Source: Massilia sp. HP4 (lineage in GTDB: Bacteria > Pseudomonadota > Gammaproteobacteria > Burkholderiales > Burkholderiaceae_D). Taken from it: DNA of 64,000 nucleotides. The notes beneath the pieces are model-generated. The model was not told the origin of the DNA, ran no database searches, and was given only the letters and a program-made list of their open reading frames with translations. Position 1 is the first letter of the stretch; every line of letters begins with the position of its first letter. Of the stretch, positions 55,055 to 64,000 are shown in pieces. The stretch spans positions 124,001-188,000 of the forward strand of contig NZ_STGG01000041.1 of assembly GCF_005222695.1 (NCBI RefSeq). The letters run 5' to 3'. Both the position numbers and the translations under genes were made by a program.

Positions 55055-56515
55055 ATGCATCAAGACACAGCAACCCCATTACCCGAGCCGCGCCGCTGGG
55101 CCATGTTCGCCGTCCTGCTGGTCGGTTCCTTCCTGCCGCCGCTGGATTTCTTCATCGTCAATGTCGCGCTCCCGTCGATCCAGCACGAGCTGGGCGCGTC
55201 GTCATCGGCCGAACAGCTCGTCATTTCGTCCTACGCCGCGCTGTATGCGGTGACCCTGATTACCGGCGGCCGGCTGGGCGACCTGTTCGGCCGCGGGCGC
55301 ATGTTCTTCGTCGGCCTGGTGGGCTTTGCGGCCGCCTCGCTGCTGTGCGGCCTGGCGTGGTCGCCGTGGGCGCTCATCGCCGGACGCGCCCTGCAGGGGG
55401 TGACGGCGGCGATCATGGCGCCGCAGGCACTCGCCTCGGTCCAGGCGATCTTCCCGGAAGCCGAAAAACCGCGCGCCCTTGGCCTGTATGGCGCGGTGTT
55501 CGGCCTGGCCTCCGTGATCGGACAGGCGCTGGGCGGCATCCTGATTTCGCTCGACCTGTTCGGCATGGGCTGGCGCGCGATCTTCCTGGTCAACCTGCCG
55601 GTGGCGTTCCTGGTCGTGGTATTCGGCATCCCCTTGCTGAAAGAGACGCGCGCGCCGCGCGCAAGCCGGCTGGATCCGGGCGGCACGCTGCTGTCGATCG
55701 TCACCCTCGGCGCCCTGATCGTGCCGCTGATCGAAGGCCGAGAAGCCGGCTGGCCGTGGTGGTCCTGGCTCTCGCTGGCCGCGGCGCCGCTGCTGGCGTG
55801 GTTCTTCTGGCGTCATGAAGGCAGGCTGGCGCGCGCCGGTGGTTGGCCCCTGCTCGATCCGGCGGCGCTGCGCGCGCCGGGGCTGGGCCGGGCCCTGGTC
55901 ATCGCGCTGCTGTTCTACACGATCGCCGCCTTCTTCCTGCTGTTCTCGGTCTATCTGCAAAATGCGCTGGGGGTGAGCGCACTGGACGCGGGCCTGGTGT
56001 TCCTGCCCCTCGGCATCGGCTACCTGCTCGGACCCTTGACCACGCCGTTCGGCAGGCGTTTATTTGGCGACTGGGTCAATCCGATCGGCATGGGAACCCT
56101 GGCCGCGGGCTTCCTGGGCCTGGCATGGCTGGTCACGACGACGCCGACCGGGGTTGCGCCACCGTCGGTGCCCCTGGCCGCGATCCTGTTCGTCATCGGA
56201 TTCGGGCAGGGACTTTCCCTGCCGCCGCTGATGCGGATGATCACGGGCCGCGTGGCGCCAGCCTTCTCGGGCATGATCGCCGGAGTCGCCAGCTCGACCC
56301 TGCAAGTGAGCACCGCGCTGAGCGTGGCGCTGATCGGCGGGATCTTCTACACCATCCGCGGCGTCCACGACGACCCGGCATTGACCACGCACGCCTTCAC
56401 CGTCGCCATCCTGTGCATCGCGGCCTGCTTGGCGGTAGGCGCGGTGCTGGGTATGACGCTCGCCTGGCAGCCCGGCGCCGCGGCCGCCGCGGCGCGCCGC
56501 ACGAGCGACGCCTGA
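55055..56515 (+). CDS. DHA2-type MFS exporter (14-TM)
   Basis: A 486-residue drug:H+ antiporter. Motifs: LDFFIVNVALPSIQHEL in TM1, motif A-like GRLGDLFGRGRMF, ALQGVTAAIMAPQALASVQA in TM4, motif C in TM5 (GLYGAVFGLASVIGQALGG). The C-half has eight more helices. It should export a toxic or signalling compound sensed by the TetR protein. I chose ATG 55055, since GGAG lies 6 nt upstream; ATG 55043 overlaps that SD. Confidence 0.9.
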   Translation: MHQDTATPLPEPRRWAMFAVLLVGSFLPPLDFFIVNVALPSIQHELGASSSAEQLVISSYAALYAVTLITGGRLGDLFGRGRMFFVGLVGFAAASLLCGLAWSPWALIAGRALQGVTAAIMAPQALASVQAIFPEAEKPRALGLYGAVFGLASVIGQALGGILISLDLFGMGWRAIFLVNLPVAFLVVVFGIPLLKETRAPRASRLDPGGTLLSIVTLGALIVPLIEGREAGWPWWSWLSLAAAPLLAWFFWRHEGRLARAGGWPLLDPAALRAPGLGRALVIALLFYTIAAFFLLFSVYLQNALGVSALDAGLVFLPLGIGYLLGPLTTPFGRRLFGDWVNPIGMGTLAAGFLGLAWLVTTTPTGVAPPSVPLAAILFVIGFGQGLSLPPLMRMITGRVAPAFSGMIAGVASSTLQVSTALSVALIGGIFYTIRGVHDDPALTTHAFTVAILCIAACLAVGAVLGMTLAWQPGAAAAAARRTSDA

Positions 56516-56540
56516 GCCAGCTGGCATGCAGGTTTTTTTT
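56511..56540 (+). terminator. Possible terminator after the MFS gene
   Basis: A short broken stem (CCTG...GCCA-gc-TGGC...CAGG) overlapping the stop codon, followed by eight T. The stem is weak but the T-run is long. Confidence 0.45.
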
Positions 56541-56580
56541 CACCGGCGCCTCGCTGGCGCCATATCGGGAGTGCCAACAA

Positions 56581-56898
56581 ATGGATGCAAACAGTTCTTC
56601 GGTCATCGTCTACGTCTCTTACCAGGGGACGCCGGATACCCGCTTCGATCGCGATTACTACGTGACGCGCCACCTGCCCCTGTGCATGCAGGCCTGGAGC
56701 AAGTATGGATTGCTGGGCGTGACGGCGCTCTTCCCTGCCCTGGATGAAGAAGGCACCATCGCTGTCTGCGAGTGCGTCTTCCGTGACGAAGCGGCGATGC
56801 AGGCCTCATTCTCGTCGCCGGAGCTGGCGAGTGTGATGGCGGACCTGCCGCACTTCACCGATGTTGCACCGACCCGCCTGCGCGGCGTCATGCCGTAG
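56581..56898 (+). CDS. EthD-domain small protein
   Basis: A 105-residue protein. The EthD pattern is plain: VIVYVSYQGTPDTRFDRDYY, VTRHLPLCMQAWSKYG, CVFRDEAAMQASFSSPELAS, MADLPHFTDVAPTRLRG. This ferredoxin-like dimeric fold is found in ETBE-degradation EthD and in many small enzymes of unknown action. ATG 56581 has GGGAG about 9 nt upstream; the longer frame starts inside the MFS gene. Confidence 0.85.
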   Translation: MDANSSSVIVYVSYQGTPDTRFDRDYYVTRHLPLCMQAWSKYGLLGVTALFPALDEEGTIAVCECVFRDEAAMQASFSSPELASVMADLPHFTDVAPTRLRGVMP

Positions 56899-56974
56899 CC
56901 TGTCGAGCGAGGAATGGGGCCCCGGTCGGGCCCGGTTCCGGCTCCGTGTATCATCGCCTGAAAGGAGAGCCATC

Positions 56975-57367
56975 TTGCCCGGCAAGGAAATCATCGTTCC
57001 CGCATCCATGCGGGAGCTCGCGCAACGCGCGGGATATGCACCGGCCGTCGTGGTCGGGACCACGGTCTATTGCGCGGGACAGGTAGGCCGCACGCCGGAC
57101 CTGCAAGTCATCGCCGACCCCGAGGCCCAGTTCGCGGCCTGCTGGGACAACCTGCGGCTGGTACTGGCGGAAGCCGGCTGCACCTTCGACGACGTCGTCG
57201 ACATGACCACCTACCATGTGGACATGAAGCAGCATATGGATGTGTTTCGTCGCGTGAAGGATTCCGTCTTCCCGCGCGGCCGCTGTGCCTGGACCTGCGT
57301 CGGTGTCGTCGAGCTGGCCCATCCGGGATTGCTCGTTGAAGTCAAATGCATCGCTGTCCGGAAATGA
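56975..57367 (+). CDS. RidA-family protein
   Basis: A 130-residue protein of the RidA/YjgF family, enzymes that hydrolyse reactive enamines/imines. Segments: YAPAVVVGTTVYCAGQVGRT, DPEAQFAACWDNLRLVLAEAG, FDDVVDMTTYHVDMKQHMDV, and a last strand GLLVEVKCIAVRK. The usual substrate-binding Arg falls in the RGRCAWTCVGV segment near the end. The start is TTG 56975 with AAGGAG 7 nt upstream; ATG 57008 would clip the first strand. Confidence 0.85.
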   Translation: MPGKEIIVPASMRELAQRAGYAPAVVVGTTVYCAGQVGRTPDLQVIADPEAQFAACWDNLRLVLAEAGCTFDDVVDMTTYHVDMKQHMDVFRRVKDSVFPRGRCAWTCVGVVELAHPGLLVEVKCIAVRK

Positions 57368-57499
57368 CGACGCGCGAATCCGGCGGCCTTCGCTAGCGGC
57401 GCAGGCCGGCTTCAAGTGTCCAGGGCCGGGGCAAGCCGCCGCCCGCCCTTTCCTGGTTGCTTGCTTGTATATCGTGATCGGATTCGAAGTCAGCGGCAT

Positions 57500-57511
57500 C
57501 GAATATATTCG
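57500..57511. repeat. 12-bp AT-rich perfect palindrome upstream of the recombinase gene
   Basis: CGAATATATTCG lies in the otherwise gene-free 57368-57585 stretch, 74 nt before the recombinase start. It could be an operator or a recombination core; nothing else supports either. Confidence 0.3.
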
Positions 57512-57585
57512 GGTTGCGGTATTCTCGCGTTGGTTAGTTACGTTTTATGTTAGGATCGAGGCTTCTCCATCCGAGGCGACTCATC

Positions 57586-58578
57586 ATGCCGATCCATACT
57601 TCGTGGGATGCCGATCCGGTGCGCTCGTTCAGGGACTTCGTGTCCACCCCGGCATTTGCCGAAACCGGCCGCCGGATGCGCGCCGATGGCACGCTGAGGG
57701 TGTTGTCGGCCGAGTCGGCAAAGATCTACCTGTTCATGTTCAACAACGTGGCAAGCTGGTTCCAGGAACACGGCCTCGCCTTCTCCCGGGTCACGCAGGC
57801 CGACCTGCTGCGCTTCATCGGCCGCACCGTCAAGGGCAAGCGCGTCCTGAACAGCAAGATCGCCTACCGCTACCTGCGCCTGCTGGAACGCTGCTACGAA
57901 CACCTGGGCGTCACGCCGAATCCGGCGCAGCTGGCGATCCTGAACATCGACCGCGCGCATATGGCAAAGGACGACGCGGGCCGCACGCTGTCCGAAGACC
58001 AATTGCAGCGCTTCTTCGCGGCCCTGCCGGCAGACGCGCCGCGGCAAAGGCGCTCCACCCCGTTCGACGGCTGGAAGCGCCGGCGCGACCGCGCGATGCA
58101 GGTCGTCATCGCCCTGGCCGGCCTGCGGGTGTCGGAGGCGGTTGGATTGCTGCTGCCCGAGGTGGGCCGCCAGGCGGCGATCGACGGCTCGATCCTGCTG
58201 ACCATCACGCCGGACGAAAAGCATGACACCAGCCATGAACACACGGTCGCCCTCCCCCGCGAAGGCGCCGACGAACTCGGCGCCTGGTTGCAGGAGCGCG
58301 AAGCGATGGCGCTCCCGGGCCAGTTCGTCTTTCCGGCCAACCTGACGGGCGCCAGGATGACACGCAAGACCGTCTATATGCAGATGCGGGCGACCTTCGA
58401 GCGCGCCGGCATGGACCTGGCGCGCTCGGGCGGGCGCACCTTGCGCAACACCTTCGCGAAACGCCAGCTCGACAACGGCGCCGACCCGGACGACCTGAAG
58501 GACGTGCTGGGCCTGGCGCTCGAGCGTTCCGCCGCCGACTACAAGCTCACCCGCGTGAAGCCCGATCCGGAAGAATAG
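57586..58578 (+). CDS. Tyrosine-recombinase-like protein with altered catalytic motif
   Basis: A 330-residue protein. N-terminal SAM-like core-binding domain (SAESAKIYLFMFNNVASWFQ, LRFIGRTVKGKRVLNSKIAY), then a phage-integrase-like catalytic domain with the first Arg in ALAGLRVSEAVGLLLPE and the HxxR block as GGRTLRNTFAKRQL. There the usual His of HxLRH is Arg, the next His is Asn, and the LGH motif reads LGL; the final Tyr candidate is in ADYKLTR. With two of three His positions missing, full activity is doubtful. No attachment repeats or cargo were seen. ATG 57586 is preferred over 57547. Confidence 0.8.
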   Translation: MPIHTSWDADPVRSFRDFVSTPAFAETGRRMRADGTLRVLSAESAKIYLFMFNNVASWFQEHGLAFSRVTQADLLRFIGRTVKGKRVLNSKIAYRYLRLLERCYEHLGVTPNPAQLAILNIDRAHMAKDDAGRTLSEDQLQRFFAALPADAPRQRRSTPFDGWKRRRDRAMQVVIALAGLRVSEAVGLLLPEVGRQAAIDGSILLTITPDEKHDTSHEHTVALPREGADELGAWLQEREAMALPGQFVFPANLTGARMTRKTVYMQMRATFERAGMDLARSGGRTLRNTFAKRQLDNGADPDDLKDVLGLALERSAADYKLTRVKPDPEE

Positions 58579-58594
58579 ACCGGGCCCGGCGGGC

Positions 58595-60040
58595 TCAGAC
58601 GCCGACCATCGAGACAGCCTTGGTATTGAGATAGGATTCCAGCGCCTCTGGGCCGCCTTCGGAACCATAGCCCGAATCCTTGACGCCGCCGAACGGCAGC
58701 TCGGCGCTCGGCGTGGCCGGCTGGTTAATCCACAGCATGCCGACTTCGACCCGGTTCATCAGGAGCTGGGCGTTCTTGATCGAGCTGGTGAAGGCATAGC
58801 CGGCCAGGCCGAACGGCAGGCGATTCGCCTCGGCGATCGCGTCTTCGAGGCTGTCGAAGCCGCGGATCGCCGCCACCGGGCCGAACGGCTCGTCGTTGAA
58901 CACGCTGGCCTCGAGCGGCACGTCGGCCAGGATCGTCGGCGCGAAGAAGTTGCCGGCATCGCCCACGCGCGCACCGCCGGTGGCCACCACGGCGCCCTTG
59001 GCGCGCGCATCGTCCACCAGTTGCGACATCGCCGTCAGGCGGCGCGGATTGGCCAGCGGCCCCAGGGTGGTGCCATCCTGCAGGCCATCGCCCAGCTTGA
59101 GGCTTTCGGCGTGCTTGACCAGGGCGCGGGTGAACTCGTCCTTGACCGCGTTGTGCACCAGGAAGCGGGTCGGCGAAATGCACACCTGCCCGGCATTGCG
59201 GAACTTGGCGCCGCCGGCGGCCTTGACCGCCAGCGCCACGTCGGCATCGGCCGCCACGATCACCGGCGCGTGGCCGCCCAGTTCCATCGTCACGCGCTTC
59301 ATGTGGGCGCCGGCCAGGGCCGCGAGCTGCTTGCCGACCGGGGTAGAGCCGGTGAAGGTCACCTTTCGGATCACCGGGTGCGGGATCAGGTAGCCGGAAA
59401 TCTCGGCCGGGTCGCCGAACACCAGGCCGACCACGCCCGGCGGCACGCCGGCATCGACGAAGCACTGGAACAGCGCCGCCGGCGACGCCGGCGTCTCTTC
59501 GGGCGCCTTGCACAGGAAGGAGCAGCCGGTGGCCAAGGCCGCGGCCAGCTTGCGCACCACCTGGTTGATCGGGAAGTTCCACGGCGTGAAGGCGGCGACC
59601 GGGCCGACCGGTTCCTTCAGCACCAGCTGCTGGGCGGCTGGATTGCGCGACGGGACGATGCGGCCATACACGCGCATGCCTTCGGCGGCGAACCAGTCGA
59701 TGATCTCGGCGCCGGCCATGGCTTCCATCTTCGCCTCGGCCAGCGGTTTGCCCTGCTCCTGGGTCAGCAGGCGGGCGATGTCGCCGGCGCGCTCGCGCAG
59801 CAGGGTCGCGGCGCGGCGCATGGTGGCCGCGCGCTCGGCGGCGGGAATGACACGCCATGCCTCGAAGCCCTTCTGGGCAGCGGCCAGCGCGCGATCGAGG
59901 TCGGCGACGGCGGCATGGGCCACGGTGCCGATCGGCTGACCGGTGGCCGGGTTCACGACCGGAATGGTCTTGCCACCGCTGGCGTCGACCCATTCGTTGG
60001 CAATCAGGAGGCGGATGTCGGGGTAGCTGGAAGTCGTCAT
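58595..60040 (-). CDS. gabD: NAD(P)-dependent succinate-semialdehyde-type aldehyde dehydrogenase
   Basis: A 481-residue ALDH. Features: [32 protein letters not shown], catalytic Glu in [13 protein letters not shown], catalytic Cys in [11 protein letters not shown], and the [11 protein letters not shown] and [20 protein letters not shown] ends. The order and length match GabD-like enzymes. The substrate is probably succinate semialdehyde or a near relative. Monocistronic as far as seen; it converges on the recombinase gene with 16 nt between the two stops. Confidence 0.88.
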   Translation of the reverse strand: MTTSSYPDIRLLIANEWVDASGGKTIPVVNPATGQPIGTVAHAAVADLDRALAAAQKGFEAWRVIPAAERAATMRRAATLLRERAGDIARLLTQEQGKPLAEAKMEAMAGAEIIDWFAAEGMRVYGRIVPSRNPAAQQLVLKEPVGPVAAFTPWNFPINQVVRKLAAALATGCSFLCKAPEETPASPAALFQCFVDAGVPPGVVGLVFGDPAEISGYLIPHPVIRKVTFTGSTPVGKQLAALAGAHMKRVTMELGGHAPVIVAADADVALAVKAAGGAKFRNAGQVCISPTRFLVHNAVKDEFTRALVKHAESLKLGDGLQDGTTLGPLANPRRLTAMSQLVDDARAKGAVVATGGARVGDAGNFFAPTILADVPLEASVFNDEPFGPVAAIRGFDSLEDAIAEANRLPFGLAGYAFTSSIKNAQLLMNRVEVGMLWINQPATPSAELPFGGVKDSGYGSEGGPEALESYLNTKAVSMVGV

Positions 60041-60149
60041 GGGCGAAAGTCAGGTGCGTTGGTAAAGGGAATATCATAGACCTTTTCCCGATCCCTTACC
60101 GGATCCAGCTCCAGCCGTCAGCGATCCGAATACCTTCCGGCGCTCCTTG

Positions 60150-61562
60150 ATGACTGATATTGCCACTATCGACACGACAGACATGCACGCCATTTCCGAT
60201 CTCGACCATACGCTTGCCGCCAACCTCGATGCGCTCGTCAAGGACGACGCCTTCGCTCTCCTCAGCAAGGAGCTCAACCGGTTCACTCCCTTTCGCGTAT
60301 TGCGGGTCGAACGCTACGAGCTGCGTCACACGAACACCCTGGCCTGGCTGCTCGACCCCTTCGGGTCGCACGGCATGGGCCCCGCATTCCTCGACCGCTT
60401 TCTGGAACAGGTGCTCGGATCGCATGCACCGCTCGCCTCGCCCCTGGTTGAGATCCGTACCGAACTGGTGTTGAGCCCAAGCGGCAAGCTGGTCGAAGAC
60501 AGCGAGCCGCCCGGCGACGACGTCAATACCAGGGACCGCCTCGACATCCTGGTCGAGGGCCGCACCGCCGATCGCCGCACCTGGGTACTGGCGATCGAGG
60601 CCAAGATCGATAGCCAGGAGGGCGCCGCGCAGCTACAGCGCTATGACGATGCGCTGCAGCGCCTTTTCCCGCAGGTCGACGTGGCGAAGTGCTATCTCAC
60701 GCTGGGCCCGGCCGAGAACGTCAGCAGCCCGCACTGGCGGCCCGTCTACTGGGGCAGGCACGTCAGCGACGCCCTGCGCGGGGCGCTCACCGCTTGCACC
60801 GAACTCGACGGGCGGGTCCGCGATTTTCTCGAAGATTACCAGGCCCTGATCGATGGCTTGTCCAGCCAGGAAGCCGCCGGAACCGACAAGGCGGCGCTGG
60901 CGAACAGCGCCCGGTACGCTCCCGCGCTGCGCGTCCTCAACGAACGGATCAAGGACCTTGACGGCGTCCACAGCTGGGACGCGGTGCCCTGGGCCAGCAC
61001 GTATCGCCTGCACAAGACGGTCCTCGACGCCTGCCGCCGCGTGGTACGCGAGAAAGGCGCCATCCTGGTATGGAGCGTCATCGACGATATCCTGGAAGAC
61101 ACGACGCGTTGGGAACGCATCACTACCGCGAGCAGCAAGACGCTAAGGGTGCGCTTCATCCCGCGCAGCTGGACAGTCGTGGAAGGCCTCAAGACCGACG
61201 GCCAGTGGAACCTGTTCTACCAGGCCGAGTTCCGCAAGACCCACGGCGACATCGAAATCAAGCTGTACGTCGCGCCGCCGGGCGACGCCGCAGTGCAGAA
61301 AATCCTGCTGCAGCGCATCTTTGGTGAAAATCTGCAGCTGCGCCCTGCCGACGCGCTGACGCCCGATCTCAAGAAACTGCACGATTTCGTCTGGGGCTCG
61401 GGCCAGTCGATCAAGCTCTGGCGGCACTTCATCGTCTGGAGGGAAGAGCAGGATGGCACGCTGCTGGCCGGCCAGCTGGACGCCGACAAGCGCGCATTCG
61501 AACAGGCGGTCGCACGGCATACGGCCGTCATGCTCGAAGGCCTCGGCGATCCGGCCCCCTGA
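60150..61562 (+). CDS. PD-(D/E)XK nuclease superfamily protein
   Basis: A 470-residue protein. The nuclease core is in the first half: RYELRHTNTLAWLLDPFGSH, DRLDILVEG (catalytic Asp), then LAIEAKIDSQEGAAQLQRY, which gives ExK and the conserved Gln. This is the PDDEXK_4 arrangement. The second half is a helical/beta region without a known domain. No restriction methylase is near. It may serve in defence or repair. The ATG at 60150 or TTG 60147 may start; SD is weak. Confidence 0.8.
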   Translation: MTDIATIDTTDMHAISDLDHTLAANLDALVKDDAFALLSKELNRFTPFRVLRVERYELRHTNTLAWLLDPFGSHGMGPAFLDRFLEQVLGSHAPLASPLVEIRTELVLSPSGKLVEDSEPPGDDVNTRDRLDILVEGRTADRRTWVLAIEAKIDSQEGAAQLQRYDDALQRLFPQVDVAKCYLTLGPAENVSSPHWRPVYWGRHVSDALRGALTACTELDGRVRDFLEDYQALIDGLSSQEAAGTDKAALANSARYAPALRVLNERIKDLDGVHSWDAVPWASTYRLHKTVLDACRRVVREKGAILVWSVIDDILEDTTRWERITTASSKTLRVRFIPRSWTVVEGLKTDGQWNLFYQAEFRKTHGDIEIKLYVAPPGDAAVQKILLQRIFGENLQLRPADALTPDLKKLHDFVWGSGQSIKLWRHFIVWREEQDGTLLAGQLDADKRAFEQAVARHTAVMLEGLGDPAP

Positions 61563-61622
61563 GCCGCGCGCCGATCACCGCCGACGCGCCACCATCCGGC
61601 CTGCCAGGCCGTGGCAAGGCAG

Positions 61623-63431
61623 TCAAGCGGGCGTCGTCATGTCCTCCAGCAAGCTTCCCGCCAGCCGCAGCGCCACGCGGTGGGCGTGCCCCTCCCGCGC
61701 CTGTCGCAGCGGGCGCGCCCGCCCTCGCTGGTCTTGCTGGAACCGGATCCGCGCCTGCAACAGCGCTGCCGCCGCCTCGCCGTTCAGGCGTGGAACGAGG
61801 GCCTCGAGCGCGCGCTCGCACTCGGCATTGGGGGCGCCATTGCGGGTGGACCGATGCTGTTCCACTGCCACCCGCGGGCAGTCGCCGTCGACCAGCCGCA
61901 GCTCGGCGGTCGACAATACGACGCCGGATGCCGCACGCAACGATACGATGGCGCTTTGTCCGCTGTGGCAGGCGCCAGCATAGGAGGCGACGCAGTGCTG
62001 CATGAGCATGCCTTCTGCACGGAGTTGCGTGGCACTGGCCAGCTCGACGACGACGATCCCGCCGAAGTGCATGGGCTCCGGCAGGATGGCGGGCCAGTCC
62101 GCCACCTCGAGCTGCTCCACGACGCCTGGCTCATCCGCCAGCGCGCCCCCCGCCCCGAAGGCCTCCGCATGCCAGCGGCGCGACAGGGCCAGCATGCGCC
62201 GCAGCCCGATGCCGGCGGCCCAGCGCGCGACCACGGCCAGCGCCGCCCGGTCGCCGGCATCCTGCCTGTATTCGACAGCGTCGACCAGCGCGCGCAGGAA
62301 ATCGGAGGCATCCGCACATTCCGCGGCAAAGCCCCGTCCGTCGCGCCGCATGGCATCCTGCGCCCATCCGGGTTGCCGGCACTCGGCCAGCCAGCGCCGC
62401 ATGCATGGACCGTGCAGCTCCGACCACGCCCTCATCCGAAGATCGCCGAAACTGTCGCGGAACCTGAAGACCGCGGCCAGCACGCCACATAGCTGCATCA
62501 GGTCGTCGAACTGCGCGGGCGAGCGCGGACGCCGCTCGGGCGCAAGCCAGGACAGTGCGGCCAGGAGCTTTGGCAGGCGCACATCGTCCAGCTGCCAGTG
62601 CGCGGGCAGCGCGCGGGTACCCAGCCAGCGCACCACCTCGCGCGGCACGTCGAAAGCGCGCGCGACCGCATCGTGCAAGGGCTCGGCGCCGTCGATCGCC
62701 CTGGCGACGGCCGCAATGTCGCGCCGGAGCCGGCCCCGATCCGGCGCCGCCAGGAGCGGCAATAGCCAGGGCAACAGGCGCAGCGCCTGGACACGGTAGC
62801 AGCTCCTTCCCCCCTGGCCGACGATGAAGTTGTACACCGCCAGGCGATCGACGGGCTGGCCGCACACTGTCCGCGCGTCCGCCATATAGTCCCGCGCCTG
62901 GTCGTCCAGGTGTTCCAGGTAGGCCGCCACCACCCGATCGCCATCCGCGTCGCCATGGTGCTGCGCATGGTCATCGCCGCGGCGGGCGCCGATGGACGAG
63001 ATCAGCCAGTCGACCTGCGCGGCGGTCATGGCCGGCTGCGCGAGCAGCGTGGCATTGCGTTCCAGGGTGGCCTGCACGGCAGCGTATCCCGCTGCCTGGA
63101 GGGCGGCGGCGATGTCGCGCTCGAGATGGGAGAAGCGGCTTTCGTCATAGCCAAGCTGCGGCAGCGCTGCGGCCAGCACGCGGCATGCGTCGGGCAGCGC
63201 ATTGCGCGGACCTCGCATCCCAAGCGCATAGACCATCCCGCTGCGCAGCACGCAGCGTACGGACGCAAGGGCCCGGCAGTCGGACGCACCTGAAAGCACA
63301 CCCCGCGGATCGGCCGTCACATGCATCAGCAGGAAGGCGAGCGGTCCCTGGCCGGCATCGCAGCCTACCCATTGCATGCACTGGGCGCGCGAGATGGAAG
63401 GAAAGGACGGGGCGGCGACAGTGGCAAGCAT
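61623..63431 (-). CDS. PcfJ-like domain protein
   Basis: A protein of about 602 residues. The PcfJ-like core lies near the C-terminus: AEGMLMQHCVASYAGACHSG, SAIVSLRAASGVVLSTAELR, VEQHRSTRNGAPNAE. The long N-terminal half is helical, Ala/Arg-rich and unassigned. PcfJ-like genes occur on conjugative plasmids and near mobile elements. Its start is uncertain: ATG 63431 has no convincing SD, but upstream starts lie in the gene to its right. It converges on the nuclease gene. Confidence 0.7.
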   Translation of the reverse strand: MLATVAAPSFPSISRAQCMQWVGCDAGQGPLAFLLMHVTADPRGVLSGASDCRALASVRCVLRSGMVYALGMRGPRNALPDACRVLAAALPQLGYDESRFSHLERDIAAALQAAGYAAVQATLERNATLLAQPAMTAAQVDWLISSIGARRGDDHAQHHGDADGDRVVAAYLEHLDDQARDYMADARTVCGQPVDRLAVYNFIVGQGGRSCYRVQALRLLPWLLPLLAAPDRGRLRRDIAAVARAIDGAEPLHDAVARAFDVPREVVRWLGTRALPAHWQLDDVRLPKLLAALSWLAPERRPRSPAQFDDLMQLCGVLAAVFRFRDSFGDLRMRAWSELHGPCMRRWLAECRQPGWAQDAMRRDGRGFAAECADASDFLRALVDAVEYRQDAGDRAALAVVARWAAGIGLRRMLALSRRWHAEAFGAGGALADEPGVVEQLEVADWPAILPEPMHFGGIVVVELASATQLRAEGMLMQHCVASYAGACHSGQSAIVSLRAASGVVLSTAELRLVDGDCPRVAVEQHRSTRNGAPNAECERALEALVPRLNGEAAAALLQARIRFQQDQRGRARPLRQAREGHAHRVALRLAGSLLEDMTTPA

Positions 63432-63535
63432 TGTAAGGGAGTGGAAGACGGTGGAGCGGGTAGTCTGACAGCGGGTGCGACAAAAGATGTCGCAACAGCG
63501 TCGCAATGCCGGCGGTCGCTTGCGGCCCTGCGCTG

Positions 63536-64000
63536 TCAGGTTGCGACGAGACTGCCTTCCGGGATGTCGGCGCTCATCCTTGGCTCCAGGCTGTCGACCA
63601 GGACGGCTGACATTGCCTGTCCATGTGCGCGGATCGCGGCAACGTCCCACTCCCTGCTTTCCATCATGAGGTATTGCTTGATGCTGTCGATGCGGTTGTT
63701 GCGGTAATACTCCTTCTTGGCCGCGGGCATGAAGTTGCTCAGCCGTGAATTCTTGGCATGGCTGATCAGGCACAGGTTGCCAAACGCGTCCAGCATGTCG
63801 GGCTCGAGCTGCGCCTGTCCCTCCATCGGGTTCTGCGGATAATAGTGCTCCACCGAACTGCGGAACGTGAATTCGAACCCGGCCATCACCGCATCGTTCT
63901 CCCGGTGCTTCAACCAGAGCAGGTAGTCGAGGTAATTGAAGACCAGGTTGTTCTCGATCTGCCCATAGGCCAGGCCGGATGCGATCCGGCCGCCGTCCGC
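63536..64000 (-). CDS. DUF262/DUF1524 (GmrSD-like) protein, C-terminal part, cut by right edge
   Basis: The minus-strand frame is open to the window edge, so the TTG at 63913 is internal. The visible part ends with the HNH-type DUF1524 pattern: FRSSVEHYYPQNP, LDAFGNLCLISHAKNSRLSN, KKEYYRNN. This is the nuclease half of GmrSD-type (type IV) modification-dependent systems and of related DUF262 proteins. The N-terminal DUF262 part is not in the window. It suggests a defence function beside the nuclease and PcfJ-like genes. Confidence 0.75.
   Translation of the reverse strand, partial: ADGGRIASGLAYGQIENNLVFNYLDYLLWLKHRENDAVMAGFEFTFRSSVEHYYPQNPMEGQAQLEPDMLDAFGNLCLISHAKNSRLSNFMPAAKKEYYRNNRIDSIKQYLMMESREWDVAAIRAHGQAMSAVLVDSLEPRMSADIPEGSLVAT

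Overview
The window is about 64 kb of high-GC DNA, densely coded on both strands. The gene mix suggests an environmental betaproteobacterium of the Oxalobacteraceae (Massilia/Telluria-like): several large TonB-dependent receptors, chitin-sugar genes, an FAD-GDH dehydrogenase complex and an SfnR-type sigma-54 activator. The taxonomy is inferred from gene content; no rRNA or tRNA gene was seen. Both ends are cut inside genes: a KefB/KefC-type protein on the left and a DUF262/DUF1524-type protein on the right.

Region 1 (1-1377): the end of a K+ efflux protein and a polyphosphate kinase 2. Region 2 (1405-14944, all minus strand): a probable N-acetylglucosamine/chitin-oligomer locus. It holds NagX, a TonB receptor, a sugar-porter MFS with a large inserted loop, two sugar-binding proteins without ABC permeases, a GH20 hexosaminidase and an OmpR/EnvZ-type two-component system overlapping one of the binding proteins. 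A 16-bp sequence (GCTTACACTTCTTTAC) occurs upstream of both nagX and the receptor, with a weaker relative upstream of the MFS gene.

Region 3 (15119-31271) is the most striking part: an organosulfur-scavenging gene set. It has a six-gene sulfonate-type ABC operon (with an MFS and a class II aldolase-like gene), a TonB receptor, two SsuD-like flavin monooxygenases, a nitroreductase, three proteins of the DszB desulfinase-like family without signal peptides, and an SfnR-like sigma-54 activator. Seven sequences with GG-N10-GC spacing, matching sigma-54 promoters, sit 23-53 nt upstream of the start codons of every transcription unit except the activator's own. I read this as one sigma-54 regulon for taking up and desulfurising sulfonates, sulfones and sulfinates. 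One of the three DszB-like proteins has lost the Cys and His that match the DszB active site.

Region 4 (31338-36576): a three-subunit FAD-GDH-type dehydrogenase (gamma, GMC flavoprotein with Fe-S cysteines, triheme cytochrome c) divergent from a GntR/FCD regulator, with a 31-bp palindrome between them. Region 5 (36645-51278): a small repeat protein overlapping an ankyrin-like gene, a third TonB receptor, an SDR/tautomerase/MBL set divergent from a LysR regulator, an FKBP lipoprotein, a caspase-like protein, an lldD/amidase/oxidoreductase operon and an OsmC-YcaO fusion. Region 6 (51453-64000): an esterase, a NERD-UvrD helicase, a TetR-MFS pair with matching operators, EthD and RidA proteins, a diverged tyrosine recombinase, a GabD-type dehydrogenase, a PD-(D/E)XK nuclease, a PcfJ-like protein and a partial DUF262/DUF1524 protein. 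The last part looks like accessory or defence-type content.
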